The notes: generated by a model not told the origin, from the letters alone. Counted from the stretch's first letter, positions 1-6,592 are shown. The stretch: 7,986 nt of DNA from Crocinitomicaceae bacterium (GCA_024643585.1 JAHEMP010000099.1:1-7986); one strand, 5' to 3'. Program-made: numbers and translations.

Positions 1-1984
1 GTTTACCATCTTTTCGGCGGTATCTGTTTTTCATGAATTTGTCTAAAATTCGAACCTTCAGGTTCCCTTTCCATTGGTAATTGAAAATTAAATCAATTTC
101 TTTTTTGATATTTTCGTCATGTATAGGAGCGGTAACTTCTATTCGACTATTCAAGTTCCTTTCCATCCAATCAGCGCTTGAAATGAAATACAATGGATTT
201 TTGTCGTTTCCGAATATCATGAAACGGGCATGCTCAAGATATCTATCGACAATACTTATAACTTTGATGTTTTCGCTCTTTCCTTTTATTTTAGGTACTA
301 AAGTGCAGATTCCTCGTATTATCATTTCGATTTTTACACCAGCTTGACTCGCTTTGTAGAGTTTTTCTATCATTTCGTTGTCAACCAAGTTGTTAATCTT
401 TATTTTAATGAAACCCGTTTTTCCACTTTTCGCTAAATGGATTTCATTGTCAATAAGTTTGAGAATTTTCGACCTAGTATTGAATGGCGATACCATGATT
501 TGATTGAAATTCAGGGATTCATTGCCCGTCTCAATTAGTTCGAATACTTTTCCTATTTCATCCGCAATTTTTTTATCTGCCGTCAACAAAGCTACATCAC
601 TATAAATTTTTGCCGTTTGTTCATGGAAATTTCCAGTTCCAACATAGGTAACAACTTGAGTTTTCTTTCCAGTAATTCTTTTTATTTGAAGAAGTTTTGA
701 ATGAATTTTTCTTTGAGGTAATCCGTACAGTACATTTGCTCCGTTTTCTTTCAGTTTTTCGGACCAATTTAAGTTGTTTTCCTCATCAAATCGTGCCTGT
801 AATTCAAAAATCACAGTTACATCTTTCCCATTACTTACCGCATTCATTAATGCGTTCATCACTTGTGAATCCTTTGCTACTCTGTATAGGTTTATTTTTA
901 TGGAGATGACCTTAGGGTCAATTGCTGCCTCGCTCAACAGATTCACTACATAGGTGAATTTGTGATAAGGAAAATGAAGCAATACATCGCCTTCCAGTAT
1001 AGTTTTAAAAACACTTCTTTTTCCTTCCAACGCTGGATGTATAAGCGGAGGCATTTCTGGATAAACAAAAGATTTATTGTTAAAATCAGGAAATTTGCTA
1101 AAGTCTTTAAAGTTGTGGTATTTTCCTCCTGGGATAGTATTTATACCTGGCTTAATATTCAAACCTGAAAGCAAGTATTCGAGCAAATCATCCGGCATAT
1201 TTTGATCATACACAAAACGAACCGGCTCGCCTTTTTTCCTAAGTTTTACACTCTTTTCAAGTTTTTCAATGAACGATTCCGATAAATCATCATCTAAGTT
1301 CAATTCAGCATCTCGGGTAAATTTGAAAGTGTATGCTTCGATATCATCAAAATTGAATATTGAGAAAATAGAACGAAGGTTCAAACGAATAATATCGTCA
1401 ATAAGAATGATTTGTTGTTTGTCACCAGATTGTAATTGATAAAAACGTGAAAATTGAGATGGAATTTGCACCAATGCATATCTCACTTTATTGGCCGTAT
1501 GGTAGATCATTTTCACGGCCAAATAAATTTGATAATCCTTTAATCTAGGGAAAGGCGTTTTCTTTTCAAGAATTAAAGGAACAATAGCGTGACGCAACTT
1601 CTCTTCGTAAAAAAACCGTAGCTCCTTTTCTTGATCCACAGAAAGTTCCTTTTCTGTAATATGAAATACATTGTGTTTGCCAAAGTCAATCAAGATCTTT
1701 TTGTAGGCCCATTCAAATGATTTTTGTTGAACCAAAACAATTCGACGAATTTCTTTCAATAAATCATCTGGTGTCCCTTTGAACCCCTCGACTTTTTCTT
1801 TGTCTAAAGCTTTCATTTTTCGGACGGCTGCTACACGCACCCTAAAGAATTCGTCCAAATTATTAGAGTAAATACCTAAAAACCGAATTCGCTCAACCAA
1901 AGGCACAGTAGTATCCATGGCTTCTTGCAAAACCCTTTCGTTGAAGGATAACCAACTCAATTCTCGATTTAGAATAACACTCAT
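1..1984 (-). CDS. ppk1: Polyphosphate kinase 1, C-terminus cut by window edge
   Basis: Catalyses reversible transfer of the ATP gamma-phosphate onto inorganic polyphosphate; the family is usually membrane-associated. Reading from ATG at 1984 gives 661 uninterrupted residues to the window edge, against about 690 for the family, so about 25-30 C-terminal residues are outside. The N-terminus (ELSWLSFNERVLQEA, then FLGIYSNNLDEFFRVRV) matches the PPK1 N-domain and fixes the start. The catalytic histidine that is autophosphorylated in E. coli (His435) corresponds to His428 in RKIHSK; the second essential histidine (E. coli His592) corresponds to His585 in DRYLEHARF. Their spacing of 157 residues equals that in E. 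coli. ATP-site arginines correspond to Arg368 (YRVAKDS) and Arg398 (ELQARFDEE). The HFPYHKF, VGTGNFHE and SSADWMERN blocks are also present. There is no Shine-Dalgarno; a TAAATTTG element lies 14 bases upstream. The gene appears monocistronic at its 5' end because a terminator lies just upstream. Identification is by recognition of the family and is very secure. Confidence 0.97.
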   Translation of the reverse strand, partial: MSVILNRELSWLSFNERVLQEAMDTTVPLVERIRFLGIYSNNLDEFFRVRVAAVRKMKALDKEKVEGFKGTPDDLLKEIRRIVLVQQKSFEWAYKKILIDFGKHNVFHITEKELSVDQEKELRFFYEEKLRHAIVPLILEKKTPFPRLKDYQIYLAVKMIYHTANKVRYALVQIPSQFSRFYQLQSGDKQQIILIDDIIRLNLRSIFSIFNFDDIEAYTFKFTRDAELNLDDDLSESFIEKLEKSVKLRKKGEPVRFVYDQNMPDDLLEYLLSGLNIKPGINTIPGGKYHNFKDFSKFPDFNNKSFVYPEMPPLIHPALEGKRSVFKTILEGDVLLHFPYHKFTYVVNLLSEAAIDPKVISIKINLYRVAKDSQVMNALMNAVSNGKDVTVIFELQARFDEENNLNWSEKLKENGANVLYGLPQRKIHSKLLQIKRITGKKTQVVTYVGTGNFHEQTAKIYSDVALLTADKKIADEIGKVFELIETGNESLNFNQIMVSPFNTRSKILKLIDNEIHLAKSGKTGFIKIKINNLVDNEMIEKLYKASQAGVKIEMIIRGICTLVPKIKGKSENIKVISIVDRYLEHARFMIFGNDKNPLYFISSADWMERNLNSRIEVTAPIHDENIKKEIDLIFNYQWKGNLKVRILDKFMKNRYRRKDGK

Positions 1985-1998
1985 GACAACAATGGTAT

Positions 1999-2006
1999 CA
2001 AATTTA
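1999..2006 (-). promoter_or_regulatory. Candidate -7 element for ppk1
   Basis: On the minus strand this reads TAAATTTG, an exact match to the Bacteroidota -7 consensus TAnnTTTG, 14 bases before the ppk1 ATG. A promoter must lie in this short stretch if the terminator at 2019-2047 works, because ppk1 begins only about 35 bases beyond it. No TTG at the expected 17-23 base spacing is visible, so support is from the -7 element and context only. The implied leader is under 10 bases. Confidence 0.4.
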
Positions 2007-2018
2007 AGTAATAGAATC

Positions 2019-2047
2019 AAAAAAGCCATCGATATACGATGGCTTTT
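2019..2047 (-). terminator. Intrinsic terminator after the lipoprotein gene
   Basis: A perfect 11-bp inverted repeat, AAAAGCCATCG (2021-2031) and CGATGGCTTTT (2037-2047), has a 5-base loop. Read on the minus strand, its GC-containing stem is followed by six Ts, which is the classic rho-independent form. It begins 5 bases after the stop codon of the upstream minus-strand gene (stop at 2052-2054). It therefore insulates ppk1 from that gene. Confidence 0.8.
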
Positions 2048-2051
2048 CTAT

Positions 2052-2594
2052 TTATACTTTCATTCCCTTGACAACCCTGTCTTTGCGTTTGTTTTTCTGT
2101 GATTTCTTAACCTTAACAAGCAAGTAAGCATTTCCGCTTGTTGGCGTTGCAAAATATTCATCTTTTTCACCATAAATAACTTTACCACCTTTTCCTTGCT
2201 GCCAATCTGCAACGAAGTAATATTTACCAGCATCCATATTTGGACGGGTCATAAAAGTCAATGTTTTTCCAGGTCCAACTTCAAAACGGATCAAAAAAGC
2301 GCCATTGGCATTAACTTGATCAATTACACATTTTGTTCTTGGCAATATGATAATACGGTCAGAAATTTTGGAAGAGTTAGTAACCAACGTTCCATCGCTT
2401 GTTGTCGTTGACGAACCTTGCTGTGTTGACCTCTCCAGAATTATTTCCGAAGAAACGAAAAATTGAATTTTTTGTTTTGGAAGATTTTCAGATGTTAAAT
2501 TGTATTCATCTTGAATCTGCTTTGTTAATGGCACTTTTACAGCGCAACTAGCAAAAATAAATAGGCCTAAGAAGGTAAAAAAGAGTCTTTTCAT
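2052..2594 (-). CDS. Putative lipoprotein of unknown function
   Basis: A 180-residue protein with a lipoprotein signal peptide: Lys-Arg at residues 2-3, a hydrophobic run at 4-15, and the lipobox FASC with the acylated cysteine at residue 17. The mature part is about 164 residues. It has a Ser/Thr-rich stretch at about 58-75 (QGSSTTTSDGTLVTNSS), then a mostly beta-like region, and a strongly basic tail (KVKKSQKNKRKDR). I recognise no catalytic motif or named domain. By its signal it should be anchored in the inner or outer membrane facing the periplasm. It is transcribed alone: a terminator follows 5 bases after the stop, and the neighbour upstream is divergent. The start is supported by the complete signal peptide and by a -7 element 15 bases upstream. 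Function unknown; an envelope role is only an inference from localisation. Confidence 0.85.
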   Translation of the reverse strand: MKRLFFTFLGLFIFASCAVKVPLTKQIQDEYNLTSENLPKQKIQFFVSSEIILERSTQQGSSTTTSDGTLVTNSSKISDRIIILPRTKCVIDQVNANGAFLIRFEVGPGKTLTFMTRPNMDAGKYYFVADWQQGKGGKVIYGEKDEYFATPTSGNAYLLVKVKKSQKNKRKDRVVKGMKV

Positions 2595-2609
2595 TGTTAA
2601 TCATTTTTA

Positions 2610-2617
2610 CAAATATA
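2610..2617 (-). promoter_or_regulatory. Candidate -7 element for the lipoprotein gene
   Basis: The minus strand reads TATATTTG, matching TAnnTTTG, 15 bases upstream of the lipoprotein ATG at 2594. No TTG lies at the usual 17-23 base spacing; the nearest one upstream is 26 bases away. The -33 part is therefore weak or absent. The placement mirrors that of the other genes in this window. Confidence 0.4.
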
Positions 2618-2641
2618 ATGATTAGGTACCCCTAAAATCAT
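2618..2641. repeat. Imperfect palindrome in divergent intergenic region
   Basis: ATGA/TCAT (2618-2621 with 2638-2641) and TTAGG/CCTAA (2622-2626 with 2631-2635) form a two-part stem around a TACC loop, with two unpaired As on the right arm. It lies between two divergent genes and directly behind the -7 element of the lipoprotein gene. It could be an operator serving one or both promoters. This is a visible repeat with an inferred role; a chance palindrome in A+T-rich DNA is quite possible. Confidence 0.3.
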
Positions 2642-2651
2642 ACCAAGAAAA

Positions 2652-2678
2652 TAATTTTGTAAATTCCTGTTAATTTTG
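2652..2678 (+). promoter_or_regulatory. Two tandem TAATTTTG -7 elements
   Basis: Identical TAATTTTG octamers at 2652-2659 and 2671-2678 both match the Bacteroidota -7 consensus and start 19 bases apart. The downstream copy lies 20 bases before the ATG of the metallo-hydrolase gene. They could be two alternative start points for the hydrolase-glycosyltransferase unit. Neither has an obvious TTG at the usual distance. Confidence 0.4.
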
Positions 2679-2698
2679 TTGTTGACAAATGTGCAACT

Positions 2699-3340
2699 AT
2701 GCTTATCAAAAAATTTACATTCAATCCCTTTCAAGAAAACACTTATGTTTTGTCGGACACTAAAAACAACGCTGTGATTGTTGATCCAGGCTGTTACGAA
2801 CGTGAGGAAGAATTGGAATTGCAGAGTTATATTATTGACAATAAATTAAATGTAGTCGCACTGCTCAACACGCACGCACACATAGATCATGTTTTGGGCA
2901 ATCAATTTGTTTTAAACAATTACGAGGTTCCTTTTTATTTGCACGAGGCCGATGTTCCAATTTTACAGTCGGTGGAAAATTATGCTCATGTTTATGGAAT
3001 GGGAAATTACAAGGTTTCTCCAGGCCCAACTCATATTTTAAAAGGAGGAGAAATTCTAAATTTTGGGGATATTGAAATGAAAGTTTTTCATACGCCGGGC
3101 CATTGTCCAGGACATGTGGTTTACTATTTGGAACAGGAAAAAGTTGTTGTAAACGGGGACGTTCTTTTTAAAGGCAGCTTTGGAAGAACGGATTTGCCTG
3201 GTGGTTCCATGGAGGTTTTAAAAAAATCCATTTTTGAAATCATGTTTGAACTACCCGAAGAAACGGTTGTTTTATCTGGTCACGGTGATGATACATCAAT
3301 AGGTATTGAGAAACGGACGAATTATATTCATAATTTCTAA
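2699..3340 (+). CDS. Metallo-beta-lactamase-fold hydrolase, glyoxalase II-like
   Basis: A 213-residue cytoplasmic protein with the complete binuclear metal site of the glyoxalase II/YcbL group. The signature THAHIDH gives His59, His61, Asp63 and His64; TPGHCPGH gives His135; the GD pair gives Asp154; and SGHG gives His195. No signal peptide is present. The length fits the short YcbL-like members, which lack the C-terminal substrate-binding domain of classical glyoxalase II. The family hydrolyses thioesters such as S-lactoylglutathione or related compounds; the substrate here cannot be read from sequence, and many Bacteroidota lack glutathione. The start is supported by the immediate beta-strand core (FTFNPFQENTYV). 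The stop overlaps the glycosyltransferase start by one base (TAATG), so the two genes are almost certainly co-transcribed and probably translationally coupled. Confidence 0.93.
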   Translation: MLIKKFTFNPFQENTYVLSDTKNNAVIVDPGCYEREEELELQSYIIDNKLNVVALLNTHAHIDHVLGNQFVLNNYEVPFYLHEADVPILQSVENYAHVYGMGNYKVSPGPTHILKGGEILNFGDIEMKVFHTPGHCPGHVVYYLEQEKVVVNGDVLFKGSFGRTDLPGGSMEVLKKSIFEIMFELPEETVVLSGHGDDTSIGIEKRTNYIHNF

Positions 3341-4467
3341 TGCGCATTGCCATCAATACACGTTTCCTATTGAAAGGAAAAATGGAAGGTTTCGGATGGT
3401 ACACATACGAGATCTCTAAACGATTGGTGGAAAATCATCCAGAACATGAGTTTTATTTTTTCTTCGATAGGCCATATGATGAAAAATTCATTTTTGGAAA
3501 CAATGTCAATCCAATCGTGCTTTCACCTCCTGCTCGTCATCCAATTTTATTTTACATTTGGTTTGAATGGTCGGTCGCACGCGCTTTGAAAAAACACAAA
3601 ATCGACTTGTTTTTTTCACCGGATGGATATTTGTCTTTGAAAACAAATATTCCGCAAATTGCAACCATCCACGATATAAATTTCGAGTATTTTCCGGAAG
3701 ACATCCCTTTCTCCGCAAGGAAATATTTACGCTATTTCTTCCCGAAATTTGCGAAAAAAGCGACGGAAATTATTACGGTTTCGAATTATTCTAAAAAAGA
3801 CATTGCTCAAAAATACTCTGTTTCCGAAAAGAAAATACATGCGATTTGGAATGGAGCCTCAAATCTGTTCGTGCCTATTTCAAAGGATAAAAAGCAAATA
3901 GTTCGCGATAATATTTCGAATGGAAAACCTTATTTTCTTTTTGTTGGCGCCTTGCATCCAAGGAAAAACCTAATTCGTTTGATGAATGCGTACAGCGCTT
4001 ATGCAGCCGCTCAACCTGAAAATGCATATGATTTGGTGATTGTTGGTGAGAATTTATGGCAAAACAAAGGCTTCAAAGTAGAAACGGCAAGTTCTGTAAA
4101 AGATAAAATTCACTTCACGGGACGTGTATCACTTGAAGATTTAGCTGATATCACTGCAGCGGCCGGTTCATTAGCTTACGTGCCTTATTTCGAGGGTTTT
4201 GGAATCCCATTGGCTGAAGCCATGAAATGTGGAATTCCAATTGTTTCTGGAAATTTGACCTCACTTCCAGAAGTTGCAGAAGATGCAGCGATTTATTGCG
4301 ACCCAATGGATGAAAAATCAATTGAAGAGGCGCTTATGGAAATGACGAATAACGCAAGTTTAAGAGCGGAGCTAGCACAAAAAAGTATGGAGAGGGGGAA
4401 ACTATTTTCCTGGGACAGCGCGGCTGAAAAAGTTTGGTTAATCCTCAATAAATATTTAGGGAAGTAA
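3340..4467 (+). CDS. GT4-family glycosyltransferase (GT-B fold)
   Basis: A 375-residue retaining glycosyltransferase that would move a sugar from a nucleotide-sugar donor to an envelope or exopolysaccharide acceptor. The N-terminal acceptor half contains the glycine-rich EGFGWYTYEI segment (about 16-25), aromatic patches at about 69-77, and IHDINFEYFP (about 110-119). The C-terminal donor half begins with FVGALHPRKN (Arg208-Lys209 being the expected phosphate contacts). It carries the GT4 E-x7-E signature FEGFGIPLAE with Glu285 and Glu293, followed by GIPIVSGNLTSLPEVAEDAA. There is no signal peptide or clear transmembrane helix, so it is probably a cytoplasmic or membrane-peripheral enzyme. 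Donor and acceptor cannot be assigned. It starts on the last base of the hydrolase stop codon, and no Shine-Dalgarno is seen, which favours translational coupling. No other polysaccharide gene is in view, so this is not part of a visible biosynthetic cluster. Confidence 0.93.
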   Translation: MRIAINTRFLLKGKMEGFGWYTYEISKRLVENHPEHEFYFFFDRPYDEKFIFGNNVNPIVLSPPARHPILFYIWFEWSVARALKKHKIDLFFSPDGYLSLKTNIPQIATIHDINFEYFPEDIPFSARKYLRYFFPKFAKKATEIITVSNYSKKDIAQKYSVSEKKIHAIWNGASNLFVPISKDKKQIVRDNISNGKPYFLFVGALHPRKNLIRLMNAYSAYAAAQPENAYDLVIVGENLWQNKGFKVETASSVKDKIHFTGRVSLEDLADITAAAGSLAYVPYFEGFGIPLAEAMKCGIPIVSGNLTSLPEVAEDAAIYCDPMDEKSIEEALMEMTNNASLRAELAQKSMERGKLFSWDSAAEKVWLILNKYLGK

Positions 4468-4548
4468 ATTGGTAATTTGCCGAGTCTTTCAATAAGACGT
4501 ACTTAAAAAAGTAGCATTTTTAATGCAGACCAGTCTTTTTCCCAATTT
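4466..4548. terminator. Stem-rich convergent intergenic region, probable two-way terminator
   Basis: Between the convergent glycosyltransferase and Nfu genes there is a chain of short inverted repeats: GTCTT/AAGAC (4484-4488, 4494-4498), TACTT/AAGTA (4500-4504, 4509-4513) and GCATT/AATGC (4514-4518, 4522-4526). The second AAGAC can alternatively pair with GTCTT at 4533-4537, enclosing the middle two hairpins. An outer AAATTGG/CCAATTT pair (4466-4472, 4542-4548) brackets everything. On the plus strand the last stem runs into five Ts; on the minus strand the GCATT hairpin is followed closely by TACTTTTTT. Termination in both directions is the simplest reading. All stems are short and A+T-rich. 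Confidence 0.45.
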
Positions 4549-4557
4549 CAAATGATT

Positions 4558-4806
4558 TTACTCTTCGAACGCTTCGACACGAACAATTTCTGGAGCAACG
4601 CGTTTGACAGCTTGTTCTACGCCGGCCTTTAATGTCATCATACTCATAGAGCAATCGTGACAAGCCCCGAGCAATTTTACACGAGCAATTCCTTCGTCTG
4701 TAATGTCAACCAATTCCATGTCGCCACCATCGGCTTCAAAAAATGGGCGCAGTGACGCTAAAGCATCATTGATTTTAATTGTTAAGTCTGTTTTATTCAG
4801 GCTCAT
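4558..4806 (-). CDS. NifU C-terminal-domain (Nfu-type) Fe-S scaffold protein
   Basis: An 82-residue protein consisting almost entirely of the NifU C-terminal domain. The hallmarks are the N-terminal RPFFEADGGDMELVDI block (20-35) and the cluster-binding CxxC, Cys49 and Cys52, in GACHDCSMSMMTL. Family members bind a bridging 4Fe-4S cluster at the CxxC of a dimer and pass it to target apoproteins in the cytoplasm. It lacks the A-type domain of E. coli NfuA and the IscU-like domain of full NifU, so it is the minimal stand-alone form common in many bacteria. Its ATG overlaps the TGA of the upstream mrp gene by four bases (ATGA), indicating translational coupling and a shared job with Mrp. No promoter of its own is visible. 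It ends next to a probable two-way terminator. Confidence 0.94.
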   Translation of the reverse strand: MSLNKTDLTIKINDALASLRPFFEADGGDMELVDITDEGIARVKLLGACHDCSMSMMTLKAGVEQAVKRVAPEIVRVEAFEE

Positions 4807-5891
4807 ATTGCGCTTGTTTGTGCTGTCTTGGTTTTCAGCACTTTAAGATTTTCAACAAATGTACGAACTAATTCATCAAAGGCAGCTCCAACGATACTGT
4901 TTTCTTGGAATACAGCCGGTCGGCCTGCATCACCAGCTTCGCGAATACTTTGAACCAAAGGAATGTGTCCTAAAAATGGAACTTCCATTCCAGCGGCTAA
5001 GTTTTTTGCTCCATCTCTACCGAACAAGTAATATTTGTTGTCAGGTAATTCTGCAGGAGTGAACCATGCCATGTTTTCGACCATTCCCACGATAGGAACT
5101 TTTAAACTATCCATTCGGAACATATTTACTCCACGTCGAGCGTCTGCTAATGCAACTTCTTGAGGCGTACTAACAATTACAGCACCATCCAAAGGAACGG
5201 TTTGAACCAAAGAAAGATGAATATCACCCGTTCCCGGAGGCAAATCAATAAGTAAATAATCTAATTCTCCCCAATGCGCATCTGTGAACAACTGTGTCAA
5301 TGCTTTTGAAGCCATTGGTCCTCGCCAAACAACAGCATTGTCTGCTTCCGTAAAAAATCCAATCGAAAGAATAGAAATACCATACGCCATTACAGGAGCT
5401 ATTTTTGGGATTCCATCAACGTCAATCATAGTTGGACGTTCCTTTACAACATCAAACATAGTTGGTATAGAGGGGCCGTAGATATCCGCGTCAACGATTC
5501 CAACCTTGTAGCCTAATTTTGCCAATCCACCCGCAATGTTTGCTGTAATTGTAGACTTGCCAACGCCACCTTTTCCTGAAGCAATAGCGACAATATTCTT
5601 GACGTCGGGTAAAATTTTACGATGAGCCTTTTGGGCTTCAGAAGAAACTCCTTTTACTTCAGAGATGACAGTTATGTCATCGCCGAAATTACGTTTCATA
5701 TTGAAATCTATTGCCTCTTGCATTCTTTTTCTTGCATGCAAGGCTGGATTCGAAACATGAACCGTTAGTTGAATATTTTTTCCTTCGAAAGAAATATTTT
5801 CTATAAAATTAAGGCTAACAATATCTTTTTTTAGATCAGGGTCCAAAATACCCCCTAAAACTGTCAGTATATTTTCTCTATTGATTTCCAT
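4803..5891 (-). CDS. mrp: Mrp/ApbC-family P-loop ATPase, Fe-S cluster carrier type
   Basis: A 362-residue cytoplasmic ATPase of the Mrp/NBP35 family, implicated in Fe-S cluster delivery. The N-terminal MIP18/DUF59-type domain is at about 1-90 (ILDPDLKKDIVSLNFI). The ATPase has the deviant Walker A GKGGVGKST at 106-114 with the family's signature lysine Lys107, then DADIYGPS (134-141) and DLPPGTGD (216-223). The usual C-terminal CPxC is replaced by ENMAWFTPAELPDN (272-285), and the whole protein has no cysteine. I place the start at ATG 5891 rather than the GTG at 5909: the GTG is the last base of a TAAATTTG promoter element, so it would lie upstream of the expected transcript start, and the extra residues (HSNST) look unlike the family. 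It is translationally coupled to the downstream Nfu gene. The family call is secure; cluster binding is not certain. Confidence 0.95.
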   Translation of the reverse strand: MEINRENILTVLGGILDPDLKKDIVSLNFIENISFEGKNIQLTVHVSNPALHARKRMQEAIDFNMKRNFGDDITVISEVKGVSSEAQKAHRKILPDVKNIVAIASGKGGVGKSTITANIAGGLAKLGYKVGIVDADIYGPSIPTMFDVVKERPTMIDVDGIPKIAPVMAYGISILSIGFFTEADNAVVWRGPMASKALTQLFTDAHWGELDYLLIDLPPGTGDIHLSLVQTVPLDGAVIVSTPQEVALADARRGVNMFRMDSLKVPIVGMVENMAWFTPAELPDNKYYLFGRDGAKNLAAGMEVPFLGHIPLVQSIREAGDAGRPAVFQENSIVGAAFDELVRTFVENLKVLKTKTAQTSAI

Positions 5892-5908
5892 GGTACTATT
5901 TGAGTGCA

Positions 5909-5916
5909 CAAATTTA
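5909..5916 (-). promoter_or_regulatory. Candidate -7 element for the mrp-nfu unit
   Basis: The minus strand reads TAAATTTG, an exact TAnnTTTG match, with 17 bases between it and the ATG at 5891. Its final G is also the first base of the alternative GTG start, so transcription from here would exclude that GTG. No TTG is found at the expected upstream distance. Confidence 0.45.
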
Positions 5917-5954
5917 CCAATAAACTCATGAATGTAAAAAGAAAGAGTAGATAA

Positions 5955-6542
5955 CTATTTAATTGGTTTTACAGAGCGGATGGATTTGGCGAGCATTTCG
6001 ATAATTACTTTTTCGTAACCATCGTCTGGGCTTCTAAACTCATAGGTAATTCCATCAATTTCTATTTCTGCAAAAACATGATAGGACTCATGCGGGACGC
6101 CCACACTGGCAGAAGCATTTTTGTCACCTTTGACTTTTAAATCTAGTTTGTAGACAATGAATGTTGGTTCATCCACCAAATAAGTGATGTCAAAAATATC
6201 AAGTTCTTTGTTCTGCTTCTTTTTGTCGGCGACTAAGCCTTTATTGGCTCCCCAGTCCTCAATGTGGACATTGAAATTAGGACCTACGATAATGTCCCAC
6301 TTAAATCCATCTTCTTCGTGCAAAACCTCAGGTTTCATTGCAGCACCGATATTTGCTGTTTCGTCTGGTAATTTTATTTTTGCTTTAATATCGAAAGGGC
6401 GGAGATCAAAATTTTGAAAGGCGTCATAGTTGTCATTCATGTCAATTTCTTGATCGGCATCAGAATTGTTACTCTTACAATTCGTAAGAAATAGGAGATT
6501 TAATAAAATCAACCCTAAAACAAAACAATTTCTCCTTTTCAT
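5955..6542 (-). CDS. Putative lipoprotein of unknown function
   Basis: A 195-residue protein with a type II signal: a KRR cluster at residues 2-4, a hydrophobic run at about 7-19, and a lipobox ending LTNC with the acylation cysteine at residue 22. Asn at the -1 position is less usual than Gly, Ala or Ser. The residues after the cysteine are polar, then acidic (KSNNSDADQEID), resembling the acidic stretches reported as surface-export signals in Bacteroidota lipoproteins; surface exposure is an inference. The mature domain looks alternating-strand in character, with Trp82 and Trp98 (DGFKWDIIVG, HIEDWGANKG) and a Tyr/Phe-rich second half ending in a likely amphipathic helix (EKVIIEMLAKSIRSV). 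I recognise no enzyme motif. It has the best-formed promoter of the window upstream, shares its upstream region with the CarH-like regulator, and is followed 63 bases later by mrp with no clear terminator between. Confidence 0.87.
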   Translation of the reverse strand: MKRRNCFVLGLILLNLLFLTNCKSNNSDADQEIDMNDNYDAFQNFDLRPFDIKAKIKLPDETANIGAAMKPEVLHEEDGFKWDIIVGPNFNVHIEDWGANKGLVADKKKQNKELDIFDITYLVDEPTFIVYKLDLKVKGDKNASASVGVPHESYHVFAEIEIDGITYEFRSPDDGYEKVIIEMLAKSIRSVKPIK

Positions 6543-6592
6543 ATGTTTAAAAAAGCAATTAAATCGTGCTAAATTTACGCAACGATTAAGAA

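Noticed and set aside
81..1168. Three plus-strand open frames (81-347, 697-909, 962-1168) that could be small genes
   Set aside because: They lie antisense within ppk1, whose 661 residues match the family throughout; their translations are low-complexity and have no recognisable motif.
1917..2411. Plus-strand open frames at 1917-2102 and 2196-2411
   Set aside because: The first runs from the ppk1 start across the terminator hairpin and the second is antisense to the lipoprotein gene; neither has family features or a promoter-like element.
3506..3794. Out-of-frame open frames on both strands inside the glycosyltransferase
   Set aside because: The glycosyltransferase reading frame is continuous and motif-rich here, so these are shadows.
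4466..4548. Cloverleaf-like arrangement suggesting a tRNA
   Set aside because: The outer 7-bp stem and three hairpins look tempting, but there is no T-loop TTCGA-type sequence, no D-loop GG, and no proper anticodon loop of seven bases.
4859..5481. Plus-strand open frames at 4859-5062 and 5284-5481
   Set aside because: Antisense to the conserved ATPase region of mrp, with no independent support.
5889..5909. GTG at 5909 as the mrp start codon
   Set aside because: It overlaps the TAAATTTG promoter element and adds residues untypical of the family; ATG at 5891 is preferred.
6184..6417. Plus-strand open frame antisense to the second lipoprotein gene
   Set aside because: The lipoprotein frame has a coherent signal peptide and domain; the antisense frame shows none.
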